A stretch of DNA of 33,182 bases from Treponema sp. (GTDB taxonomy: Bacteria; Spirochaetota; Spirochaetia; Treponematales; Breznakiellaceae), in contig WQSN01000032.1 in NCBI GenBank assembly GCA_009787835.1, positions 244-33,425 on the forward strand. Direction: 5' to 3'. How positions within the stretch are numbered: position 1 is the first letter of the stretch; the number at the start of each line of letters is the position of its first letter. A program made the position numbers and the translations under genes. This document shows, piece after piece, positions 7,790-14,612 of this stretch. The notes beneath the pieces were generated by a model. The model was not told the origin of the DNA and did not search any database. It saw only the letters and a list, made by a program, of their open reading frames with translations.

Positions 7790-8020
7790 ATGAAAGCTAC
7801 AATCATTGGAATTGTGATTATCGCTGCCGCTGTTTTCGCTATTTTACCCGGCACAATCGGACTGAACTGGGGAAGTGATGTCCTGGCCTTTTTACGCGGC
7901 GGTGTGCCGGTTATAGCGATTCTAATAGGTATTATCGCAGTCTTTATCGGTATCGCCGATATGAAAGACCGCGCAGAAGCAAAGAAAGAGGACGCAGAGA
8001 AGAATACGACACAGTCGTGA
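7790..8020 (+). CDS. Small two-helix membrane protein of unknown function
   Basis: A 76-residue protein with two hydrophobic helices (about residues 3-23 and 37-58) joined by a short loop with GLNWGSD, and a charged C-terminal tail, KDRAEAKKEDAEKN, likely in the cytoplasm. The ribosome-binding site GGAGAGAG sits just before ATG 7790, which supports real translation. Upstream, TTGAAT (7722-7727) with AATACT (7745-7750) at a 17-base spacing is a weak promoter candidate. I do not recognise a family. It could be a small inner-membrane stress protein, but nothing in the sequence shows this. It stands alone between the divergent kinase and der. Confidence 0.7.
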   Translation: MKATIIGIVIIAAAVFAILPGTIGLNWGSDVLAFLRGGVPVIAILIGIIAVFIGIADMKDRAEAKKEDAEKNTTQS

Positions 8021-8091
8021 AGATAAAAAAATTCAGAATGGCGTGGCATTAAATAGTAACTTCCAGGCGGGATAGACGCGGGAAAAACACG

Positions 8092-8120
8092 TTGAAACTA
8101 TATTTCTATTTTGCTACCAT
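8092..8120 (+). promoter_or_regulatory. der promoter
   Basis: TTGAAA (8092-8097), a 17-base spacer and TACCAT (8115-8120). The expected start of transcription falls within a few bases of the ATG at 8130, so the mRNA is predicted to be leaderless or nearly so. Confidence 0.6.
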
Positions 8121-8129
8121 GTTTCCCTG

Positions 8130-9497
8130 ATGACCAGGCCGAAATACCGGAATTTACCAATAGTCGTTCTAGCAGGGCGTCCCAATGTGGGAAAGTCTAC
8201 GCTCTATAACCGTCTGCTTCATAAACGCAGAGCGATAACCAGCCCGATACCGGGCGTTACACGCGATCCAATTGAGACTGAATGTTATATCGGCGGAAAA
8301 CCTTTAATACTCATTGACACAGGCGGTTTCAGGCTGGCGGAACGCGGCAATATTGACAAGCTGGTAGTGGAAAAAACTCTTGAAACAATTAACAGGGCGG
8401 ATATTATTGTCCTGATTCTTGAAGCAGGCGAAGTAACAAGCGAAGATGAAGAATTTATCAGCCTGCTGCGTCCATTCCATGGTAAGCTCATTGTCGCTGT
8501 TAATAAAACCGAAGGAGGCAGGCGAGAGGCTGATGCCTGGAATGTGCTTGCCTTTGGATTTGAAAAAATATTTTTGATCTCCGCCGAACACGGCGATAAC
8601 ATCGGCGAGCTTGAACAGGAAATCGTTAAACGGTTAACGTCTGATATTGATTCTGATGATCTTACGCCTGATATTTCCGGAACTGAAGAATCATTGTCTG
8701 TAATCCGCATCGCTCTTTTAGGTAAACCCAATACCGGTAAATCCACGCTTTCCAACCGGTTAACTTCAACTAACGCGTCAATTGTCAGCGAGATTCCCGG
8801 TACAACAAGAGATACAGTCGAAGGCTGCTTTCGCTGGAAATCACGGGATTTTATCATTCTTGATACCGCGGGCATCCGCCGTAAATCAAAAGTGACTGAT
8901 AATATTGAATACTATTCGGTAAACCGCGCCATAAAAACAATTGATGAATCAGATATCGTTATTTTAATGATCGACGCCGGGGAAGGACTCTCAGAACAGG
9001 ATAAAAAAATAGCGGCTCTGGCGCATGACAAGGGCAGGGGTATCATCATGGCGCTTAACAAGTGGGATGTCATGCCTAATAATAAGAATACATTTAAAGC
9101 GGCCGAAGACAGGATACGCTTTCAGTTTGGCCAAATGGAGTACGCGCCGGTTGTCCCTGTAAGCGCGAAAGACGGAACAGGAGTTGATAAATTGTTAAGT
9201 GCCACAGTTAAGATGTATGGCCAGCTTAACCTTCACATCGCGACTTCACAGTTAAATCAGGCATTGGAACGATGGCTTACAGAGCATCCGCCGCCTGTAG
9301 GTCCGCAGACGCGTTTTAAAATCAAGTACGCTGTCCAAAAGTCCGCAAATCCTGTCCATTTCATTTTTTTTACCTCTCGCGCTCAGGCGGTCAGCGACTC
9401 GTATGTTTCCTACTTACGGAATAAAATTCGCAAGGAACTTGGCTTTTCCCTAATTCCGGTTCTGGTTGATATTAAAAGTTCAAGCAAAAAAAGCTAA
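8130..9497 (+). CDS. der: Ribosome-assembly GTPase Der (EngA)
   Basis: A GTPase with two tandem G domains that acts in late assembly of the 50S ribosomal subunit. The 455 residues match the family. The first G domain has the P-loop GRPNVGKST (residues 16-24), the G2/G3 region PGVTRDPIE and DTGGF, and a G4 box NKTE in place of the usual NKxD. The second has GKPNTGKST, PGTTRDTVEG, DTAGI and the standard NKWD. The KH-like C-terminal domain (about 360-455) includes PPPVGPQTRFKIKYAVQ and NPVHFIFF. An ATG at 8119 is followed at once by a stop, so 8130 is the start; no ribosome-binding site is visible. It is flanked by short gaps and seems monocistronic. Confidence 0.97.
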   Translation: MTRPKYRNLPIVVLAGRPNVGKSTLYNRLLHKRRAITSPIPGVTRDPIETECYIGGKPLILIDTGGFRLAERGNIDKLVVEKTLETINRADIIVLILEAGEVTSEDEEFISLLRPFHGKLIVAVNKTEGGRREADAWNVLAFGFEKIFLISAEHGDNIGELEQEIVKRLTSDIDSDDLTPDISGTEESLSVIRIALLGKPNTGKSTLSNRLTSTNASIVSEIPGTTRDTVEGCFRWKSRDFIILDTAGIRRKSKVTDNIEYYSVNRAIKTIDESDIVILMIDAGEGLSEQDKKIAALAHDKGRGIIMALNKWDVMPNNKNTFKAAEDRIRFQFGQMEYAPVVPVSAKDGTGVDKLLSATVKMYGQLNLHIATSQLNQALERWLTEHPPPVGPQTRFKIKYAVQKSANPVHFIFFTSRAQAVSDSYVSYLRNKIRKELGFSLIPVLVDIKSSSKKS

Positions 9498-9548
9498 TGC
9501 AGCTAACGGCATCAATTAACTTTATTGACTGTCACTGCGCCCGGTACT

Positions 9549-10193
9549 TTACCATTCTTTTGGTTTATTATACGGAGGAGTAATATTGAATGTTTCTCCG
9601 GATGGTTCTATAAGGTAAAAGCCGCTGCTTAACGCGTATTCTCTTTCATCAGCTTCAACAATTACCCCAGCGACCGCTCCCAGAAAATGACGTTTATCTC
9701 CGCGAAAATCGGCATACATACGCATTTTTTCCAGGCGTTTAATATGCTCATTTATATCGCTGATTGTAAGTTTTGTTTTTATTTCGACAAGCATGGCAGT
9801 ATCGCCATTTTGCAGATAAACATCTATTTGAAAATGAATGTTGTTTTTTTTATCATTGGCTTTGTGGTTGGTACTGACTTCCTGGAAATCAAAACCCATC
9901 TCACAAAATTTTTCCTGAAGATTGGGAGCGATCATATATTCAACTACTTCGCCAAAACGATTGGTAAAATCGCCGAACCGTTTGCCAATTTCTTTCAGAT
10001 GCCGGTCAGTTTCCTCTAATTGTAGGTTTGTTTTTTTCATTTGCTGATCAAATTCCATCCGGCTTTCTTTCATTTGCTGATCAAATTCCTTCCGGCTTTC
10101 TTTTATTTGTTCACGGTCTTCCATTAAAGCCGCCCATACATGCTCGAAGGTCAGCCCTCTTGGATAATCTATCTGTGTCTGCGTATTTTCCAT
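9549..10193 (-). CDS. Coiled-coil protein with a PD-(D/E)XK-like nuclease fold (DUF3782-like)
   Basis: A 214-residue protein. Residues about 20-75 form a charged coiled coil that includes a duplicated 11-residue unit, ESRKEFDQQMK and ESRMEFDQQMK (33 bases each). The C-terminal part (about 85-200) carries IDVYLQNGDTAMLVEIKTKL, where the Asp and the E-I-K triplet fit the D-(E/D)xK active site of restriction-endonuclease-like proteins. Such proteins are often found in multiple copies in spirochaetes and cyanobacteria, and their biological role is not established. No methyltransferase or toxin-antitoxin partner lies next to it; the only neighbour on its strand is a HicA-like remnant. ATG 10193 has only a weak purine stretch upstream, but a promoter-like TTGAAA-17-TATTAT lies 15 bases before it. 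It converges with der. The fold call rests on motif reading, not on a search. Confidence 0.72.
   Translation of the reverse strand: MENTQTQIDYPRGLTFEHVWAALMEDREQIKESRKEFDQQMKESRMEFDQQMKKTNLQLEETDRHLKEIGKRFGDFTNRFGEVVEYMIAPNLQEKFCEMGFDFQEVSTNHKANDKKNNIHFQIDVYLQNGDTAMLVEIKTKLTISDINEHIKRLEKMRMYADFRGDKRHFLGAVAGVIVEADEREYALSSGFYLIEPSGETFNITPPYNKPKEW
10038..10103 (-). repeat. Tandem 33-base coding repeat
   Basis: Two copies (10038-10070 and 10071-10103) that are almost identical and in frame. They encode an 11-residue coiled-coil unit in the PD-(D/E)XK-like protein, at about residues 31-52. Copy number is likely to vary between strains. Confidence 0.8.
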
Positions 10194-10208
10194 AATTTAC
10201 TCTTATAT

Positions 10209-10237
10209 ATAATATAACGCCTTTTAAATTTTTTCAA
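10209..10237 (-). promoter_or_regulatory. Promoter of the PD-(D/E)XK-like gene
   Basis: On the minus strand TTGAAA (10237-10232), a 17-base spacer and TATTAT (10214-10209), about 15 bases before the start codon. Confidence 0.5.
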
Positions 10238-10259
10238 AGAAATTATAGCCGGATAAGCA

Positions 10260-10337
10260 CTAATTTGAGTATGTCATTATAAATGAACATCCATTTCTTT
10301 GCAGGATTTCCCTTACTTTCTTTTCGTATTCTGCCAT
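10260..10337 (-). pseudogene. Truncated HicA-like toxin remnant
   Basis: A 25-codon frame from ATG 10337 to TAG 10260 begins MAEYEKKVREILQRNGCSF, which closely resembles the N-terminus of HicA/YcfA-type mRNA interferases. In intact members this is followed by the RQGKGSHEIW-type segment with the catalytic His. Here the reading breaks off after GCSFI into MTYSN and a stop, so the conserved histidine segment is absent. No HicB antitoxin frame is visible on either side. It sits between divergent thyA and the PD-(D/E)XK-like gene and is probably the leftover of a deleted toxin-antitoxin pair. The match was judged by eye and is short, so confidence is moderate. Confidence 0.5.
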
Positions 10338-10413
10338 TAAACAATAACTGCCTGAGGTTCCATTTTAAATGCTGTGGTCGGGTTTAGAGTACTTGCCGGG
10401 AACAAAACTCACA

Positions 10414-10419
10414 TATAAA
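10414..10419 (+). promoter_or_regulatory. Putative -10 box of thyA
   Basis: TATAAA stands 9 bases before ATG 10429. A TTGCCG at 10393-10398 is a possible -35 with a short 15-base spacer. No ribosome-binding site is visible, so a leaderless mRNA is suggested. Confidence 0.4.
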
Positions 10420-10428
10420 ATTAAATTA

Positions 10429-11295
10429 ATGAGAGCATATATTGATATTGTTCAAAAAATTCTGGATCACGGTTCGCGAAAGACAAACCGTACCGGTATT
10501 AATACTCTCGCAATTGCCGGGGTCATGTTTGAACATGATATGGCCGAAGGTTTTCCCCTGCTAACCACAAAAAAAGTTCCTTTCAGGCTGGTAGCGTCGG
10601 AGCTGGAATTTTTTATTCGGGGTATTACAGATAAAGATTGGCTGCGGGAACAGAACAATCATATCTGGGATGAGTGGTGCAGCCCTGATACGGTTCCTTA
10701 CGGTAACGACGAACAAACCAAAGCAAAAATGATGAGCGAACGCGAATTGGGTCCAATTTACGGCTGGCAGTGGCGTAATTTTGGCGCGCGGTACACAGCG
10801 TATAATATTCCTCCTGTGGGACAGGGCATTGATCAACTGCAGCAGGTAGTTCAAACTTTAAAAACAGATCCTGATAACCGGCGCATGTTAGTCAGCGCGT
10901 GGAACCCTCTGGATATTACCCGTATGGCATTGCCTCCCTGTCATTACGCTTTTCAGGTGACGGTAATTAATGGCAGACTGAATCTGCTCTGGAATCAACG
11001 TTCAGTGGATGTCGCGCTGGGGCTTCCGTTTAACATCGCAAGTTATGGGTGCTTACTGCACCTGCTGGCAAAAGAAGCAAATTTAAAAGAAGGAAGGCTC
11101 ATCGGTTTTTTGGGAGATACGCACATCTATGAAAACCACATTGAGGCTATCCGTTTGCAAATTACCCGTGTTCCCAGGGCGCTGCCGCAAATAAAAACGC
11201 TGCCTTTCACATCAATTTTTAATTGGCATTTTAGCGATACGGTCATCGAAAATTACGATCCTCATCCGGCGGTAAAATTTGAAATTGCGGTTTAA
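10429..11295 (+). CDS. thyA: Thymidylate synthase ThyA
   Basis: Converts dUMP to dTMP using methylene-tetrahydrofolate, producing dihydrofolate. The 288-residue frame has the ThyA landmarks: HGSRKTNRTGINTL near the N-terminus, LGPIYGWQWRNFG, the catalytic Cys171 in ALPPCHYAFQ, NQRSVDVALGLPFNIASY and FLGDTHIYENHIE. An in-frame ATG 60 bases upstream would add 20 residues unlike any ThyA, so the start at MRAYIDIV is preferred. It is followed 11 bases later by dihydrofolate reductase, its usual metabolic partner, which recycles the dihydrofolate made here. The protein is about 24 residues longer than E. coli ThyA, with the extra length mainly in the region between HIWDEWCSPD and ELGPIYG. Confidence 0.97.
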   Translation: MRAYIDIVQKILDHGSRKTNRTGINTLAIAGVMFEHDMAEGFPLLTTKKVPFRLVASELEFFIRGITDKDWLREQNNHIWDEWCSPDTVPYGNDEQTKAKMMSERELGPIYGWQWRNFGARYTAYNIPPVGQGIDQLQQVVQTLKTDPDNRRMLVSAWNPLDITRMALPPCHYAFQVTVINGRLNLLWNQRSVDVALGLPFNIASYGCLLHLLAKEANLKEGRLIGFLGDTHIYENHIEAIRLQITRVPRALPQIKTLPFTSIFNWHFSDTVIENYDPHPAVKFEIAV

Positions 11296-11306
11296 CAAGT
11301 GAATCT

Positions 11307-11834
11307 ATGCAGGAAGTGATTATAATTGCTGCAATGTCACAGAACCGGGTTATCGGTAATAACAATGCCATGCCCTGGTCGCTAAAAGAGGATTTAACGC
11401 ATTTTAAAAAATTAACAAATGGCTGGCCTTGTATCATGGGCAGAAAAACATGGGAATCTTTGCCTAAAAAACCTCTGCCGGGAAGGCTCAATATTATTGT
11501 TTCCAATACAATGACTGAAGCAGACTCTGTTCCTGATGATGCTCTCTGTCCACGGGGAGCGGATATAAAAATTTTTAACTCCCTCATTTCCGCCATCGGG
11601 TTTTGTTCCAGTTACCAAAAAATCTTCATCTGCGGAGGAGAAACAATTTATAAACAGGCAATGGCGGCTGCGAATAAAATTGAGCTTACCTTGATTCATA
11701 AAAATTACGAAGGAGATACATTCTTTCCTGAAATTGATCCTTCCTGCTGGATGCGGGTTAGCGCTCAGGATTTTGAAGCTTTTTCATTTATTACTTACAG
11801 TAAAATTAATTCCAAAAATACAAATTTAACCTAA
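11307..11834 (+). CDS. folA: Dihydrofolate reductase
   Basis: Reduces dihydrofolate to tetrahydrofolate with NADPH. At 175 residues it has the usual length. The N-terminal IIAAMSQNRVIGNNNAMPW is the classic substrate and cofactor loop with the conserved Trp, followed by LKEDLTHFKKLT with the catalytic acidic residue, MGRKTWESLP, and LPGRLNIIVSN. The C-terminal part includes FICGGETIYKQAM. It lies 11 bases after thyA, and the two almost surely form an operon. No clear ribosome-binding site precedes ATG 11307, so translation may depend on coupling to thyA. Confidence 0.96.
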   Translation: MQEVIIIAAMSQNRVIGNNNAMPWSLKEDLTHFKKLTNGWPCIMGRKTWESLPKKPLPGRLNIIVSNTMTEADSVPDDALCPRGADIKIFNSLISAIGFCSSYQKIFICGGETIYKQAMAAANKIELTLIHKNYEGDTFFPEIDPSCWMRVSAQDFEAFSFITYSKINSKNTNLT

Positions 11835-11861
11835 GACAACTTTATCTGAATTTGTTATATT
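11833..11861 (+). promoter_or_regulatory. Promoter of the nucleotidyltransferase gene
   Basis: TGTTATATT (11853-11861) is an extended -10 box. AAGACA (11833-11838) lies 17 bases upstream as a weak -35 box. This leaves a leader of about 24 bases that holds the ribosome-binding site AAGGAG. Confidence 0.45.
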
Positions 11862-11892
11862 GAAGTTATCCTAATTTTGATAAGGAGCGGTT

Positions 11893-12813
11893 ATGAATCA
11901 TCCAATTCTGGTTGTGCTCGCGGCAGGCATGGGAAGTCGTTACGGCGGACTCAAGCAAATGGATAAAATCGGGAAAAACGGCGAGGTATTGCTTGATTAT
12001 TCAGTGTACGATGCTGTTAAATCCGGATTTGATAAAATAGTTTTTATTATTCGTCATGATATAGAAAAAGATTTCCGAGAACTTGCGCTTGCGCGGATGG
12101 GATCAAAAGTAAAATGGGAACTGGCTTTTCAGGATCCGGACAGTTTGATCCCTCCTGACATTTTCCGTCTGGCGCAGGAAACGGGAAGGACAAAACCCTG
12201 GGGTACAGCCCACGCTCTGCTTTGCGCTGCGGATTTGCTTGATAAGCCGTTCACAGTTATCAACGCGGACGATTTTTACGGAAGGGAAGCCTTCGCGGCA
12301 ATGGGCGAACACCTATGCGGCTCCGGCGCGGCAGCTCCCGCCATAGTTCCCTATCAGCTTGATAAAACGTTAAGCCCCAGGGGAACAGTCGCGCGCGGTG
12401 TCTGCGAAGTTAATAATGGTTTTCTGGTAAGTGTCGATGAATTGACCGCCATCGGGATAAAGGACGGGCTTATTTTTAATACCGCTTCCGATGGCGCTAT
12501 CCGCGAGCTTCCCGCGCAGACGCCGGTATCCATGAACTTCTGGGGTTTCTCTCCGGATATCCTGCCTGAGTTTAAAAAATATTTTGATGAATATTTAAAA
12601 ACTTACGCGTCTGACGCCAAAGGACAAATTAAAAGCGAATGTTTTATTCCGAAAGCTGTTGATTTTTTTATAAAGCGGAAAATCTGCGAAGTAAAGGTTC
12701 TTCCCGCGGATTCAGAATGGTTTGGCGTAACGTACAGGGAAGACCGGGAAGCCGCGATTAACAGAATTGAAGAATTAACCGCCTCGGGTGTTTATCCCGT
12801 TCCCCTCTGGTAA
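11893..12813 (+). CDS. Sugar-phosphate nucleotidyltransferase-like protein
   Basis: A 306-residue member of the NTP_transferase family, which makes NDP-sugars from sugar phosphates. The nucleotide-binding N-terminus ILVVLAAGMGSRYGGLKQMDKIG matches the G-x-G-x-R signature with a following Lys. TAHALLCA and INADDFYG (metal-binding acidic residues) follow. There is no left-handed beta-helix acyltransferase domain. The start ATG 11893 has a good ribosome-binding site, AAGGAG. It is followed after 4 bases by a PLP-dependent sugar aminotransferase, so the two are probably co-transcribed and may build an activated amino sugar for the cell surface. The sugar and the nucleotide cannot be told from the sequence. 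Confidence 0.82.
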   Translation: MNHPILVVLAAGMGSRYGGLKQMDKIGKNGEVLLDYSVYDAVKSGFDKIVFIIRHDIEKDFRELALARMGSKVKWELAFQDPDSLIPPDIFRLAQETGRTKPWGTAHALLCAADLLDKPFTVINADDFYGREAFAAMGEHLCGSGAAAPAIVPYQLDKTLSPRGTVARGVCEVNNGFLVSVDELTAIGIKDGLIFNTASDGAIRELPAQTPVSMNFWGFSPDILPEFKKYFDEYLKTYASDAKGQIKSECFIPKAVDFFIKRKICEVKVLPADSEWFGVTYREDREAAINRIEELTASGVYPVPLW

Positions 12814-12817
12814 TATC

Positions 12818-13945
12818 ATGTGGCGCATACAGCTTCATAAAATCAGCTATGATGACAGGGAGTACCAGGCAGTCAGGGAAGTGCTCGATTCCGGCTGGCT
12901 GACAATTAGTCAGAAAACTTATGATTTTGAAGACGCTTTTTCCGCTTTTCTGGGCCATGAAACAAAGTGCCTTGCTGTTTCAAACTGCACTGCCGCTCTT
13001 TACATGGCGCTGCAGGTCTTGGGCGTTAAGGAAGGTGATGAAGTTATTACTCCGTCGCTGACATTTATCGCCGACCAGAATGTAACTCACATGATTGGCG
13101 CTGGGAATGTCCTCTCTGATATTACCTCAATGGAAGACTGGTCCATGGATCCTGATGACATTGAAGCGCGCATAACGCCGAAAACAAAAGCGGTTATGAT
13201 AGTCCACTACGCCGGTTATGCCTGCGACATGGAGCGTATTGCCGATATTTGCAAAAGGCGCAATTTGTTTCTTGTCGAAGACTGCGCGCATTCTCCGGGA
13301 GCGGATTTCATGGGACAGCCTCTCGGCACATTCGGCGATGTGTCGGCTTTCAGTTTTTTTGGCAATAAAAACATAGCGGTTGGCGAAGGCGGCATGGTTG
13401 TTACGCGCAACAGCGGATTATACGCAAAGTTAAAAGGCCTGCGTTCCCACGGAATGTCTGTCCCTTCTTTTGACCGGTTTAAGGGACGGGCTGTCTCCTA
13501 TGATGTTGAATCTCCGGGATTTAACTACCGTATCCATGAGATCAGTTCAGCGCTGGGGATCGTTCAGCTTCAGAAACTTGAAGAAGCGAATAATAACAGA
13601 AAAAAACTTACAGAGCATTACTTTAAACGGCTGGACGGCAATCCGTCAGTTTTAATCCCATTCAGGCGTTTTTTACGTGGCAGGCCGAATTATCACATAA
13701 TGCCTGTCCTTCTCTGTGAAACCGCAGACAGATCGGCAGTAATTGAATTCATGAAACAGGAGGGGATTCAAACCAGTATTCATTATCCTCCTGTTCAGAA
13801 TTTCAGCGCGTATAAAAATAAGGTTAATGATACCCCGAAAGCGCAGTATGTCTGCGCTCACGAATTGACGCTCCCACTGTATCCTGATATGTCGTGTCAG
13901 GATGTTGACTTGGTTTGCGATGCGCTCATTCGCGCCTTACGCTAG
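12818..13945 (+). CDS. DegT/DnrJ/EryC1-type PLP-dependent sugar aminotransferase
   Basis: Fold type I aminotransferase of 375 residues that usually transfers an amino group to a keto-NDP-sugar. It has the family start HKISYDDREYQAVREVLDSGWLT, the PLP phosphate region NCTAALYMAL, PSLTFIADQN, the cofactor-stacking VEDCAHSPGA, and the Schiff-base Lys184 in FSFFGNKNIAVGEGG. The C-terminus has FNYRIHEISSALGIVQL. An upstream ATG at 12788 would overlap the nucleotidyltransferase and add ten unconserved residues, so the start at MWRIQLHK (12818) is chosen. It sits directly after the nucleotidyltransferase and before thymidine kinase, which has its own promoter. The substrate is unknown. Confidence 0.9.
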   Translation: MWRIQLHKISYDDREYQAVREVLDSGWLTISQKTYDFEDAFSAFLGHETKCLAVSNCTAALYMALQVLGVKEGDEVITPSLTFIADQNVTHMIGAGNVLSDITSMEDWSMDPDDIEARITPKTKAVMIVHYAGYACDMERIADICKRRNLFLVEDCAHSPGADFMGQPLGTFGDVSAFSFFGNKNIAVGEGGMVVTRNSGLYAKLKGLRSHGMSVPSFDRFKGRAVSYDVESPGFNYRIHEISSALGIVQLQKLEEANNNRKKLTEHYFKRLDGNPSVLIPFRRFLRGRPNYHIMPVLLCETADRSAVIEFMKQEGIQTSIHYPPVQNFSAYKNKVNDTPKAQYVCAHELTLPLYPDMSCQDVDLVCDALIRALR

Positions 13946-13949
13946 CATC

Positions 13950-13979
13950 TTGTTCAATATTTATAATAAATTGTACTAT
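13950..13979 (+). promoter_or_regulatory. tk promoter
   Basis: TTGTTC (13950-13955), an 18-base spacer and TACTAT (13974-13979). The start codon at 13987 comes 7 bases later, so the mRNA would begin at about the ATG. Confidence 0.5.
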
Positions 13980-13986
13980 AAAATAT

Positions 13987-14541
13987 ATGAAGGCAGGAAA
14001 AGTTACATTATTATTGGGTCCCATGTTTTCGGGCAAAAGTTCCATTTTACTGAGCGAGATGGATAAAGCGGCTATCGCAAAAATTCCATGCTGCATAGTC
14101 AGACCTAAAACTGATACAAGAAAATTTTTCACCCATTCAAAATGGGAGTACCAGTCATTTGACAATTACAATGTTGAGGATTTAAAAGATGTTCCTGCCG
14201 GCAAGTATGATGTTATTTGCGTTGACGAAGGGCAATTTTTCAGCAGTTTGCTATACAGTCTGGAATGGGCAAGCGTCGGAAAGCGCGTTTTTATCTCTGC
14301 GCTGAACGGCGACAGGCATCAAAATGAATGGAAAACAACCCAGGAAATGATACCGTTAGTTGATGAAATTGTTTTTCTTAAGGCTGTTTGTTCCCGATGC
14401 GGATCTTATGAAGCATCCTTTTCATACAAGCTAAATGACACCAGCGAGTCTCAGGTAGATATTGGCGGAAGCGCCGAGAGTTTCATCGCCCTTTGCAGAG
14501 GATGTTTGCTGAGTGAAAATCCTGACAAGTCTGTTATGTAA
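13987..14541 (+). CDS. tdk: Thymidine kinase (type II, zinc-binding)
   Basis: Salvage enzyme that phosphorylates thymidine with ATP. The 184 residues fit the type II family. Seen are the P-loop GPMFSGKSS (residues 11-19), the catalytic DEGQFF, and a zinc-binding set CSRCG...CRGC in the C-terminal lasso region. The reading frame is open back to 13915, but that would overlap the aminotransferase and add 24 unconserved residues, so MKAGKVTLLLGP is taken as the start. With thyA in the same stretch, the cell has both the de novo and the salvage route to dTMP. No ribosome-binding site is visible, and the promoter predicts a leaderless transcript. Confidence 0.95.
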   Translation: MKAGKVTLLLGPMFSGKSSILLSEMDKAAIAKIPCCIVRPKTDTRKFFTHSKWEYQSFDNYNVEDLKDVPAGKYDVICVDEGQFFSSLLYSLEWASVGKRVFISALNGDRHQNEWKTTQEMIPLVDEIVFLKAVCSRCGSYEASFSYKLNDTSESQVDIGGSAESFIALCRGCLLSENPDKSVM

Positions 14542-14612
14542 AGGAACTGATGGAAAGAGATTTTACAGTGTTGATTATGTACAGGCTGCCTTAAAAGCGG
14601 AGTTTAATTCAA

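Noticed and set aside
8285-8875. Long open frame (196 codons) antisense to der
   Set aside because: It mirrors the coding strand of a firmly identified GTPase and has no recognisable motif or start signal.
10369-10428. Upstream in-frame start for thyA
   Set aside because: It would add 20 residues not found in thymidylate synthases, and a -10 box lies inside this stretch.
13915-13986. Upstream in-frame start for thymidine kinase
   Set aside because: It overlaps the aminotransferase gene and adds unconserved residues; the promoter lies inside it.
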